A stretch of DNA of 64,000 bases. Origin: Candidatus Altimarinota bacterium. GTDB lineage: Bacteria; Patescibacteriota; Gracilibacteria; UM-FILTER-43-11. The stretch covers positions 124,001-188,000 of the forward strand of contig JANQKP010000006.1 in assembly GCA_028281045.1 (NCBI GenBank), in the 5' to 3' direction. Position 1 is the stretch's first letter. Every line of letters starts with the position of its first letter. Shown piece by piece: positions 1-7,924 of the stretch. Position numbers and translations under genes: made by a program. The notes under the pieces are model-generated. The model was not told the origin of the DNA. It saw only the letters and a list, made by a program, of their open reading frames with translations, and searched no databases.

Positions 1-27
1 TCACAATTGCTCATTAACAACATCGGG

Positions 28-202
28 GTAGACAAGAGGACATGTCTGTCTACCAAACAGAATAGTCTCCTACTGGGAGACAGTCTGGTGAAAATCCAGA
101 CACACTTATTTCATATAGGTAGGCAAGTTCATAAACAGCCGAACTCTGTGAAGCTTAGGGCGGAGGTGGTACCACACCGACCTTTAAGCCGACCATTGCG
201 GC
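28..202 (+). ncRNA. Candidate structured RNA leader upstream of the S-layer gene
   Basis: The DNA ahead of the S-layer gene folds into several consecutive hairpins. These are a 7-bp stem (28-34 with 47-53), a 6-bp stem with 5-nt loop (65-70 with 76-81) and a 6-bp stem closing the loop TGAAAAT (83-88 with 96-101). A long interrupted hairpin (153-189) is centred on the palindrome GTGGTACCAC (166-175), and a small GCCG/CGGC hairpin (188-191 with 199-202) shares bases with its 3' side, so these two are mutually exclusive. Alternative folds of this kind are typical of riboswitch-like leaders. The motifs AAGAGGACA, GGTGAAAATCC and GGTGGTACCAC resemble parts of T-box leaders, and GGTGAAAATCC also resembles the cobalamin riboswitch L5 loop, but neither consensus is complete. 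No U-run follows, so transcription termination is not obvious. It may instead be part of the 5' UTR of the highly expressed S-layer mRNA. Confidence 0.42.
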
Positions 203-261
203 AAATAATAATATTTATAAGAACGAGCCGAATATATTATTTATTAACCCATATATTTATT

Positions 262-3200
262 ATGGATATCTCTTTGAAAATTAAGAGAGTAATTGCTTCT
301 GTGAGCGCGTTTGCACTTCTTGTTGCTTACACTCCACTAGCTCTTGCTCAAACGTTCAACGATGTACCATCTGATGCATGGTTCTTCGATTACGTTGAAC
401 AAGGAGTTGATCAAGGGATTTTCGATTCATCTGACAATTTCCGTCCAGGTGACGCACTTAACCGTGCTGAACTAGTTAAGATTGTAGTTACTGCAATCGA
501 CGGTCTTGCTGGATACGAAGCTCCTGCTACTCCAACCTTTGACGATGTTCCTACAGATGCATGGTTCTACGACTACGTAGAAGCTGCTGTAGCTGAAGGA
601 ATCGTTTCTGGTTACACTGATGCGAACGGTAACCTTACCGGTCAATTCGGTCCTGGTGACACGGTTAACCGTGCTGCCGCTACTAAGATCCTTGTAAACG
701 CTTTCGCGATTGCTACTGATCTTAACCCAGGAAACACCTTTGGTGATGTTTCTTCTGGTGACTGGTTCCACGACTTCGTGGTTACTGCGTACAACCAATC
801 TGTACTAGATGGTTACGATAACGGTAACTTCGGTCCTGCTGATCCTGTTACTCGTGCACAAGTTGCAAAACTTACTCAAACTGCACAAAACCCAGTTGAA
901 CGTGTGGTTGCTTCTGACGATGACGACGAACCAGTTGTTTCATCTTCTGACGGTGACCTAGAAGTGTCTCTAAACGATGACACTGCTGCTTCTGCAACAG
1001 TTCCTCGTTCTGGACACGCGATCGACCTTATCTCTATCGACCTTACTGCAGCTGACGACGATGTTGTTCTTAACAACCTAGTTGTTACTCGTGGTGGTGT
1101 AGGGGTAGCTTCTGACTGGGAAAACCTATACATCTACGACGGTACTGAGCGTCTTACTACTGGACGTTCAATCAACAGTGATACCAACGTAGCTACTTTC
1201 GCTATCAACGTTGAAATTGATGCTGGTACTACTAAATCACTACGTGTTGTAGGTGACATGGCGTCTACTGCTACAGCGACTAACCAACATTACTTCTACG
1301 TAGCTTCAGCTTCTGACGTTTCTTCAAACGCTCAAGCTGTTGTTGGTGACTTCCCTGTAACTGGTAACACCTTCACTACTGGTCAACAAACAGTAACTTC
1401 TCTTACTGTTGCTACCGGTACTCAGCCTGCTAACCCACAAGTTGGAGAGCAAGGTGCTGAAATCGCTGCAGTTAAAATGACTGCTGGAGCTGAAAATGAC
1501 ATCGCTCTACACCAAATCACTCTTACTCAAAACGAATCACTTTCTGTTTCTAATCTAGAAAACCTAGAACTAATTGTAGCTGGTGAAACTGTTGCGACTG
1601 CTGATGGATTCGGTGATTCAGAACGTGTTACTTTCGTTCTAGACACTCCATACATCATTCCTGAAGGACAAATCAAAAACTTCTTCGTGAATGCTGACAT
1701 CGTTGGAGGTCGCCCAGGTGATGATCAAATCGAACTTTACCTTGATGAAGACAGTGATGTAATCGCTATCGATCAACAATACGGTTTCGGTGCTTCAATC
1801 ACTAACAACCTAACCACTGCTCTAGTAACTGAACTTACTCTTGAAGGTGGTGACATTACTATTACTGATAACGGTCCTGCTGCAACTCAAATTGCACAGA
1901 ACGACGACAATGTGCCTCTATTTGACATCACTGTTGTTTCTGACCGTCACGTTCTAGTTAAAGAAATGGATCTTACTGCTCGTATTGGTATCGGAGGAGA
2001 CTACACTAATGTACCTGCTTCTACCACTACTACTGCTTCTGAGATCACTGATCTTGGTGGTACGGCTAACCTACAAACTGGTTTCCAAACTGCTAATAAC
2101 CAAGGTACTGGTGGTACTTCTGCTCTAATTACTGGGCAAGTATTCTCAGTTGCTGTATCTGGTACTACTTACTACTGTGCAGTTACTAACACTGTAGCTA
2201 ATACAACTACTACAGACGTTACTACTGACTGTCCTTCTGTAAGTCTTAATACTACTGGTGGTGCTGACGTATTCGAAATCACTACTGGTATCGATCCATA
2301 CCAATGGCTTGAAAACGTAGGTATCGTTGATATCGACACAGAACAAACCCTTCAAGGTCCTGTTACTGCGTTCAACTCTACTACTACTAAGAGTGGGGTA
2401 ACTAACACTACTTACGCTAAACAATTTACCGAAGATTACGATATCTTCGCTGGTGAAACTCGCCACCTACGTGTAGAGGGTGATATCCACCAAAACATGC
2501 CTTCTGGGCTTGAAATCGACGTACAAACTAGCTTCGACGTTGCTAATGGAGACATTAAAGATGTTGACTCTAACAAAGATGTAACTGCTGACACCATCGT
2601 TGGTGAAGCTCTTACTTCTAACGCTATGACTGTTAAACAAAACAGCCTTACCGTTTCTGCTACGTCTAACGTTGTTTCACAAGAGATTGTTGCTGGTGAA
2701 ACTGACGTAGATATGTTCCAATTCGCTGCTCAAGCAGGGGATGCTGGAGATATCGTAGTTAAAAAAGTAAATGTTCGCTTCTACGCTGACACTACTACTA
2801 CATTCGCTGCTGGTGCCGCTGGAGACACTGCTGCTAACGATCACGTTATCAGTGCCTCTCTATACAACGGTAACGATCTAGTTGCTGGACCTGAAGCCCT
2901 ACAGCTAACAGGTGGAACTACTTTCGCAGCTGATACAACTACTATTTACTACAAAGCTCTATTCGACGGGCTTAACGAAGTAATTTCTAAAGGATCTACA
3001 AACACTTACACTGTTAAAGTGGATCTACAGAAAGGTAACGGTACTACCTTCTACCTTGCTGCAGATATGGTTCCTTCAAACGATATCATCGCTGAGGATG
3101 ACGACGCTAACACGATTAACGCTAACAGCGGAAATCTAAATGGTGGAGCTAATCCAAACCCGATGGTAACTGCTATCAACAACGGTACTCTTTCTGCTGA

Positions 3201-4524
3201 TTCTACTTCTGGATCTGCTGTTGCAGACGTTCTAGCTGGTGGTGCTACTGATCAACTTGTTGCTCAGTACAAATTCACTGCTGAAAAAGAAGCATTCAAC
3301 GTTAGCAAACTTACTGTTACTAACCAAACTACAGGTGACTTCGAGTCAGCTGCTGAGGATACTAACGTGCTAACTGGAATCAAGCTTGTTTACGAAAACG
3401 TAAACGGACAAGAAGTAACTGTTAACGATACTCTTACTTCTGGATCTCGTGAAGTTTCTCTAGTAGACAACTTCTACATTCCAAAAGATGAGTCACGTAC
3501 TCTTAAGATTTACGCTGATACCTCAACTATCACGTCTGGTACGTTCACTCTTTCTGGTAAGAAATTCCGTCTAGGTCTATTTGAAAGTAATACTACTCAG
3601 TCTCAATTCAAGGCTGTTGGTGCTGCTTCTTCTGAAGCTCAAATCCTTCAAGGACCAAGTGGAGCTACTCTACCTAACACCATCAAGAACAGTGCGAACA
3701 TTCAAACTTTCGTAGTTCGTAGAGCTCGCCCTGTATTCTCTGATGTAGCACAATCTACTACACAAATGCCAACTACTAATGGTACTCTTTACAAATTCAA
3801 CGTTGCAGCTAATGGTGGTCCAGTTACCATCGCACGTCTTGTATTCGATGTAACTTCTAGTGGTTCTATCACAGATATCTACGACTTCGACTTCCAACGT
3901 AACGGAGGAACGATCACTGGTCTAAATATCTACGGTGTTGGTGCAACTGGTGCTACTGATGCAGCTCTTAACATCGAAGATTCTGCTCTAAACAGCGGTC
4001 TACAAGATGCTGAGACTGGTACTGGTGGTTCAGTTACTGATGGTCTTTACAAAGTTATCGTTACCTTCGATAACGAAGAGATCATTGAAACTACCGATGG
4101 TGAAGTTGAATACACGCTTAAAGCGTCTATCAACGGAGCGACTACTGATGATACTGTAACTACTTCTATCGCTACTGGTGATGAAGAAACAGAAGTATCT
4201 TCTGTAGCAGCTAACTTCGATAATGATAACGGATTCAGCAATACTACACTTCTATCTGATGATGGTGGTGCTAACCAAGCTCTATTCACGACAGCAGCTG
4301 CTACTGATTACCTAGGTAACAGTACTACGGTATCTGCTTCTCGTAACGTTATCTGGTCTGACCAATCTGGTGGAGACGCTAATGGTGGTACTGCTACTCA
4401 AGCTGTACATACCTACCCAACTATCGCTTCTGGTAATGTTACCGACGCGACTGGTACGGCTGACTACACCAATGGTTACCTACTTGATATCGATGACCTT
4501 GCTTCATACTCATACAGCAAGTAA
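262..4524 (+). CDS. S-layer protein with three N-terminal SLH domains
   Basis: Exported surface-layer protein of 1420 aa. I place the start at ATG 262, because the reading frame upstream of it runs through the structured leader and the ATG gives a proper signal peptide (residues 1-30, ending ALAQ). Three SLH domains follow (about 31-88, 92-150 and 158-207), each with the F-x-DV-x(3)-W-F opening and an R-A-x(4) element near the end. SLH domains bind secondary cell-wall polymers. The remaining 1200 residues are Thr/Ala/Asp/Asn-rich, with repeated beta-sandwich-like units of the pattern L-x-N-L ... G-x-x-K-x-(F/L)-x-V-x-(A/G)-D-(I/M). Codon use is unusually uniform (CGT for Arg, CTT/CTA, GCT, ACT, GGT, little AGA), unlike the neighbours, which implies very high expression. 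A strong GNRA-capped terminator follows. This is probably the main S-layer subunit. Confidence 0.85.
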   Translation: MDISLKIKRVIASVSAFALLVAYTPLALAQTFNDVPSDAWFFDYVEQGVDQGIFDSSDNFRPGDALNRAELVKIVVTAIDGLAGYEAPATPTFDDVPTDAWFYDYVEAAVAEGIVSGYTDANGNLTGQFGPGDTVNRAAATKILVNAFAIATDLNPGNTFGDVSSGDWFHDFVVTAYNQSVLDGYDNGNFGPADPVTRAQVAKLTQTAQNPVERVVASDDDDEPVVSSSDGDLEVSLNDDTAASATVPRSGHAIDLISIDLTAADDDVVLNNLVVTRGGVGVASDWENLYIYDGTERLTTGRSINSDTNVATFAINVEIDAGTTKSLRVVGDMASTATATNQHYFYVASASDVSSNAQAVVGDFPVTGNTFTTGQQTVTSLTVATGTQPANPQVGEQGAEIAAVKMTAGAENDIALHQITLTQNESLSVSNLENLELIVAGETVATADGFGDSERVTFVLDTPYIIPEGQIKNFFVNADIVGGRPGDDQIELYLDEDSDVIAIDQQYGFGASITNNLTTALVTELTLEGGDITITDNGPAATQIAQNDDNVPLFDITVVSDRHVLVKEMDLTARIGIGGDYTNVPASTTTTASEITDLGGTANLQTGFQTANNQGTGGTSALITGQVFSVAVSGTTYYCAVTNTVANTTTTDVTTDCPSVSLNTTGGADVFEITTGIDPYQWLENVGIVDIDTEQTLQGPVTAFNSTTTKSGVTNTTYAKQFTEDYDIFAGETRHLRVEGDIHQNMPSGLEIDVQTSFDVANGDIKDVDSNKDVTADTIVGEALTSNAMTVKQNSLTVSATSNVVSQEIVAGETDVDMFQFAAQAGDAGDIVVKKVNVRFYADTTTTFAAGAAGDTAANDHVISASLYNGNDLVAGPEALQLTGGTTFAADTTTIYYKALFDGLNEVISKGSTNTYTVKVDLQKGNGTTFYLAADMVPSNDIIAEDDDANTINANSGNLNGGANPNPMVTAINNGTLSADSTSGSAVADVLAGGATDQLVAQYKFTAEKEAFNVSKLTVTNQTTGDFESAAEDTNVLTGIKLVYENVNGQEVTVNDTLTSGSREVSLVDNFYIPKDESRTLKIYADTSTITSGTFTLSGKKFRLGLFESNTTQSQFKAVGAASSEAQILQGPSGATLPNTIKNSANIQTFVVRRARPVFSDVAQSTTQMPTTNGTLYKFNVAANGGPVTIARLVFDVTSSGSITDIYDFDFQRNGGTITGLNIYGVGATGATDAALNIEDSALNSGLQDAETGTGGSVTDGLYKVIVTFDNEEIIETTDGEVEYTLKASINGATTDDTVTTSIATGDEETEVSSVAANFDNDNGFSNTTLLSDDGGANQALFTTAAATDYLGNSTTVSASRNVIWSDQSGGDANGGTATQAVHTYPTIASGNVTDATGTADYTNGYLLDIDDLASYSYSK

Positions 4525-4570
4525 TCGCGTATCTCTTAGGAGATCAATTAAGCTTAACGCTTAGACAAAA

Positions 4571-4600
4571 ACCCCGCTGGGCAACCGGCGGGGTTTTTTG
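4571..4600 (+). terminator. Strong intrinsic terminator after the S-layer gene
   Basis: An 11-bp GC-rich stem (4571-4581 side with 4585-4594) closes a GCAA tetraloop and is followed by six T. It separates the S-layer mRNA from the next gene, so the S-layer gene is probably monocistronic. Confidence 0.93.
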
Positions 4601-4613
4601 GTATGTAAAAACC

Positions 4614-4622
4614 TGCTAGAAT
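4614..4622 (+). promoter_or_regulatory. Extended -10 promoter element (TGC-TAGAAT)
   Basis: TGC-TAGAAT lies 27 nt upstream of the next ATG and just past the S-layer terminator. The same TGN-TAnAnT form recurs before several other genes here. No clear -35 hexamer is seen. Confidence 0.5.
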
Positions 4623-4648
4623 AGTTTTTGTAAAACTAACAACAAAAC

Positions 4649-5821
4649 ATGTTTAAACATCTATTTTTTGCAGCCTTTCTAACGCTATTTATGGCCCCTA
4701 ATAGCCACGCTATTCTATTTAGTAGTGGTGGTACCGTAGAATTCGATCAACACTCAAATGACGAAGCTTTTCCGCCCCTTATCATCACCGCTGAATCAGA
4801 CGATGAGATCACAGTAGAAAATGGCCTTACTATTCTTGTAGAAAATGGCTCAGAGCTTATTTTAGATCGTAATATTAGCAATCTTAGCTATAGCGGTAAT
4901 GCAGCCTCTAAAATAGACGATACCGTGGACCCTGTTTTTTCTAACGACGGCTACCGCGTACACTTCACGGTAAAAGAAGACTTTGTAGACGGAGACACGG
5001 TAGAAATCAGTAATATTTACCCAAGAACCTTTGAAAAAGAACAAGGCGCTCGCGTACTTGGACTAGATCATACTGGTGATGGAGTAAGAGACATTAGCAA
5101 TGTATTCACTTATAGAGTAAATACCACTATTCAAACCGACTTTATTCTTCCCTACCCTGCTTATGACCTAGAAGCGGCTTATAACGCGGCAGAAGGAGAA
5201 GTAAATGTATCTTGGAGCATGTCTCCAGATAAAGATGTGTGGCGTGTCTTTTTAGATCGCACCATTACCAGAGATGGAGTAACTACCAATAAAGAAGCGG
5301 TTGCCTTTGACGATGTTCTTAGCTCTTACAAAGACACAGATGTACAAGAAGGAGATGAGATCACTTATACAGTGCGAAACTCAGATGGGCGTAACATTGG
5401 AGAAAGTGCCAGCGTCACCATTGAAGTTTCTGCTAACCCTGTAGAAGGGGAAGAAGAAACCCCTCAAGAAGAGCCAGAAGTAGAAACGAGTTTAACGGTT
5501 GAAGAACAAGAACTGACAGATCGTTTTGATTTTAGAACGATTAGATACCGCATTAAATGTCTGCCTTCAGGCATCGCGGTTTCTGAAAACGACAGTGAAT
5601 GTTTATGGTCTAAAATCCAATTACAATACGCACAGGAAATCTTAGATAGAAACGACTACAATATTAGCCTCTCAGAGCGCGAATTATTCGTAATAGGTAC
5701 TAGACTTCGTTTTGCCAAAGAAAGGCGCGAGAGAAGCTGTATAGAAGCCGATACGCCTGCAGCGTATTGTTCGGCTTTAACTAAGGATATTTCTAGAGCA
5801 GAATATTTCCTTGATCAGTAG
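4649..5821 (+). CDS. Secreted protein with an FN3-like domain
   Basis: Exported 390-aa protein that I do not recognise at family level. A typical signal peptide occupies residues 1-21 (ending SHA). The first ~150 residues look beta-rich. Residues about 165-265 have the spacing of a fibronectin type III-like beta sandwich (W-S-M-S-P-D-x-D-V, then Y-T-V-R). An acidic Glu/Pro linker (about 267-285) leads into a helical C-terminal region with four Cys that could form disulfides outside the cell. The gene lies after the S-layer terminator with its own extended -10 element, and a TPR lipoprotein follows 43 nt downstream. A role in surface-layer assembly is plausible from position only. Confidence 0.7.
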   Translation: MFKHLFFAAFLTLFMAPNSHAILFSSGGTVEFDQHSNDEAFPPLIITAESDDEITVENGLTILVENGSELILDRNISNLSYSGNAASKIDDTVDPVFSNDGYRVHFTVKEDFVDGDTVEISNIYPRTFEKEQGARVLGLDHTGDGVRDISNVFTYRVNTTIQTDFILPYPAYDLEAAYNAAEGEVNVSWSMSPDKDVWRVFLDRTITRDGVTTNKEAVAFDDVLSSYKDTDVQEGDEITYTVRNSDGRNIGESASVTIEVSANPVEGEEETPQEEPEVETSLTVEEQELTDRFDFRTIRYRIKCLPSGIAVSENDSECLWSKIQLQYAQEILDRNDYNISLSERELFVIGTRLRFAKERRERSCIEADTPAAYCSALTKDISRAEYFLDQ

Positions 5822-5864
5822 TAAAGCTTGCGCTAAACTCTAGATCTGCGAAATAAGAACTATT

Positions 5865-6410
5865 ATGAAAACTACAAAATTTATTGCCTTAATCATTGCG
5901 ATTACCGCTCTTACAGGTTGTAAAAGTTACAACCTAGAAAGAGAGCTGGATGAAGATAAAAAAACTTTTTTTGAGATTCAACTTGAAGAGAATCTTAAGC
6001 TGATAGCAAATCCACCAGATTTCGTGGATGAAGATCATCCACCTCCATACGATTACTACGTAAAAGCAGCCCTTTCTGCAGATGAACTAGGTAAGATTAG
6101 ACTAGCTGAAGACCTATACCTAGAAGCGATGGAAAATTATCCTAACTTTGAAGTGCCATACAACAACCTAGGACGCCTTTATGAAGAGCTTGGATGGTAT
6201 GACGAGGCCATAGAACAATACATGGTTCTCGTAGAGAAATTTGGCTATCAAAGGTACTACTTTGACATTACTTGGGCCTACATTAAGTCTGAAGACCGTA
6301 AAAACGCAGAAAAATACTTCAATGCATGGCAAAGAGCCGAGGTAACCACCGATGAAAATACACAAGAAGCGATTAAAAAGCTAAGAGAGAAGGAGAAAGA
6401 GAATAAATAA
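5865..6410 (+). CDS. TPR-containing lipoprotein
   Basis: 181-aa lipoprotein. Residues 1-18 are a hydrophobic signal with lipobox LTGC, so Cys19 is the predicted lipidation site. The mature part has at least one clear tetratricopeptide repeat (about 73-145: A-x-x-L-Y-x-x-A-(x)-x-x-x-P, then Y-N-N-L-G-x-L-Y-x-x-x-G-x-Y-D-x-A-I), followed by a Lys/Glu-rich tail. TPR lipoproteins usually act as protein-protein scaffolds at the membrane surface. It lies 43 nt after the FN3-like secreted protein and ends at a bidirectional terminator, so the two are probably co-transcribed. The specific partner is unknown. Confidence 0.75.
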   Translation: MKTTKFIALIIAITALTGCKSYNLERELDEDKKTFFEIQLEENLKLIANPPDFVDEDHPPPYDYYVKAALSADELGKIRLAEDLYLEAMENYPNFEVPYNNLGRLYEELGWYDEAIEQYMVLVEKFGYQRYYFDITWAYIKSEDRKNAEKYFNAWQRAEVTTDENTQEAIKKLREKEKENK

Positions 6411-6422
6411 TGTTAAAATATC

Positions 6423-6454
6423 AAAAAAGAGACCTTTGTAGGGTCTCTTTTTTT
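6423..6454. terminator. Bidirectional terminator between the TPR lipoprotein and trigger factor
   Basis: An A-run, the stem GAGACC/GGTCTC with a short loop, then a T-run. The symmetric A/T tracts allow termination of both convergent genes. Confidence 0.85.
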
Positions 6455-6481
6455 ACGATTCATTTTAGACAACATGTTGGA

Positions 6482-7771
6482 CTATTTTGTCAGCATGTCT
6501 ATTAATTTATCTGCGGCCATTCCGTATTTCATATTACGGTATGCGTCGCTTCCCTTAGCGTAATACTCCTTTGCCTTTTCTTTGTGTTCGGCAGGGTAAT
6601 TAGACACAAGTTCGTCAATTTTAGACATCACGTCTTCATCAGAAATTTCGATTTTTGCCTCTTTAATAATGGCTTGAACTCCAAGTCTGGCCAGAAGTCT
6701 GTCTTCGGCTGGTTTTTTGAGTTCTTCTTTGAATTCCTCTTCAGTTTTACTGATGTGCTTTAGATATTGTTCCCAAGTAAGGCCTTGTTGAGCCACTCTT
6801 TGCTGTTCTTCCTGGATAATAAGCCCAAGTTCTTGCTCAATAAGAGCATCAGGTAGCTCTGCCTTAGTGATCTTGATGACCTCTTGAACCACAGCTCCAT
6901 AGTGTTGTTGATCTAAGCGATTTTCTACTTCGCGTTTCAGATCTCCTTCGACCATAGCCTTGAAGTCGTCTACCGACTTTTCCTCTCCAGTAAGCTGTTT
7001 AATTAGTTCTGGAGTTAGCTCTTGTTTCTCTTGAGATTCCACATTTTGAACCTTGGTTTTGAAAGTTACTTTCTTATTCTGCATTGATTCTGCGTGATAA
7101 TCTTTCGGGAAAGTCACTTCAAATTCTACGTCATCTCCTTTTGAAGCTCCGAGTAAAGCGTCTTCAAAACCTGGAACCATCATTTTAGATCCAAGTACGA
7201 GTGGGTGACCTTTTGAAGAAGTGTTTTCAATAGCGTTTCCATCTGAATCGAAACCATCGAAGTCGATTGTTACACGATCTCCATCTTCGGCTTTTCCGTC
7301 TTTATCATCCCATTTCGCATTGCGATCTAGAATCATTTGAATGGTTTCATCCACTTGTTTCTTTTCCACCTTAGCCTCTTCTTTTTTCACTTTAATTTTG
7401 TCCCATTTCCCTACTTTTACCTCTGGCATAGTGGCAACCGTAGCCACGTAAACAAAATCGTCTCCTTCTTTTTCTACTTTACTCTTGATATCGATCTTAG
7501 GCTGAGCGATCACCTGAATATTATTCTGTTTGATCACTTCTGCGTAGGTAGCAGGCAGTAGGAAATCTAGAGTGGTGGCATCAATAGCCTCTTGTTTTAC
7601 GTTTTTACGAATTACATCTTCTGGGATATTTCCCTCGCGGAAACCATCTACTTTTACTTGTTTAGCAAGCTCTTCAAAGGCTTTCTTCTCCCATTTCAGG
7701 TAAATGTCATTAGGTACTGTAATGGTGATTTCTACCTCTGATTTAGCTAGGTTTTTAAGTTCTACTTTCAT
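6482..7771 (-). CDS. tig: Trigger factor, ribosome-associated chaperone and prolyl isomerase
   Basis: 429 aa, the usual length of the family. The N-terminal ribosome-binding domain carries the signature loop as GFREGNIP (about 43-50), where the more common form is GFR-x-GK-x-P. The family's Lys is therefore replaced by Asn. Residues about 150-245 form the FKBP-type PPIase domain (GDRVTIDFDGF ... VPGFEDALLGASKGD). The remainder is the helical C-terminal chaperone domain. Trigger factor binds the large ribosomal subunit near the exit tunnel and shields nascent chains, which would matter in a cell that exports proteins of 2000-4000 residues. It is divergent from the adjacent giant surface gene, with an AT-rich 150-nt region between them. 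Confidence 0.95.
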   Translation of the reverse strand: MKVELKNLAKSEVEITITVPNDIYLKWEKKAFEELAKQVKVDGFREGNIPEDVIRKNVKQEAIDATTLDFLLPATYAEVIKQNNIQVIAQPKIDIKSKVEKEGDDFVYVATVATMPEVKVGKWDKIKVKKEEAKVEKKQVDETIQMILDRNAKWDDKDGKAEDGDRVTIDFDGFDSDGNAIENTSSKGHPLVLGSKMMVPGFEDALLGASKGDDVEFEVTFPKDYHAESMQNKKVTFKTKVQNVESQEKQELTPELIKQLTGEEKSVDDFKAMVEGDLKREVENRLDQQHYGAVVQEVIKITKAELPDALIEQELGLIIQEEQQRVAQQGLTWEQYLKHISKTEEEFKEELKKPAEDRLLARLGVQAIIKEAKIEISDEDVMSKIDELVSNYPAEHKEKAKEYYAKGSDAYRNMKYGMAADKLIDMLTK

Positions 7772-7887
7772 AGCAATAGTTAATAAATAGCCCGGTAACT
7801 TTACAATAAAAAAGCCCCTTTGAAAACCGAAAGTTGTAAAAAGCTAAAAAAACGGCTTCAGAAAGCGTGCATATACCTCTATTTATA

Positions 7888-7896
7888 TGCTATATT
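7888..7896 (+). promoter_or_regulatory. Extended -10 element (TGC-TATATT) before the first dockerin giant
   Basis: TGC-TATATT lies 28 nt before the TTG start at 7925, in the region divergent from trigger factor. It matches the TGN-TAnAnT pattern seen elsewhere in the window except at one position. Confidence 0.4.
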
Positions 7897-7924
7897 TTTC
7901 ATTAGCGAATATTCCAAATAAAAA

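Noticed and set aside
28-202. Cobalamin riboswitch
   Set aside because: Only the L5-like loop fits. The B12-box and the P3-P6 core are not recognisable, and the GGGAG element is used in another stem.
7-261. N-terminal extension of the S-layer reading frame
   Set aside because: The extension crosses the structured leader, is not signal-like, and ATG 262 gives a normal signal peptide.
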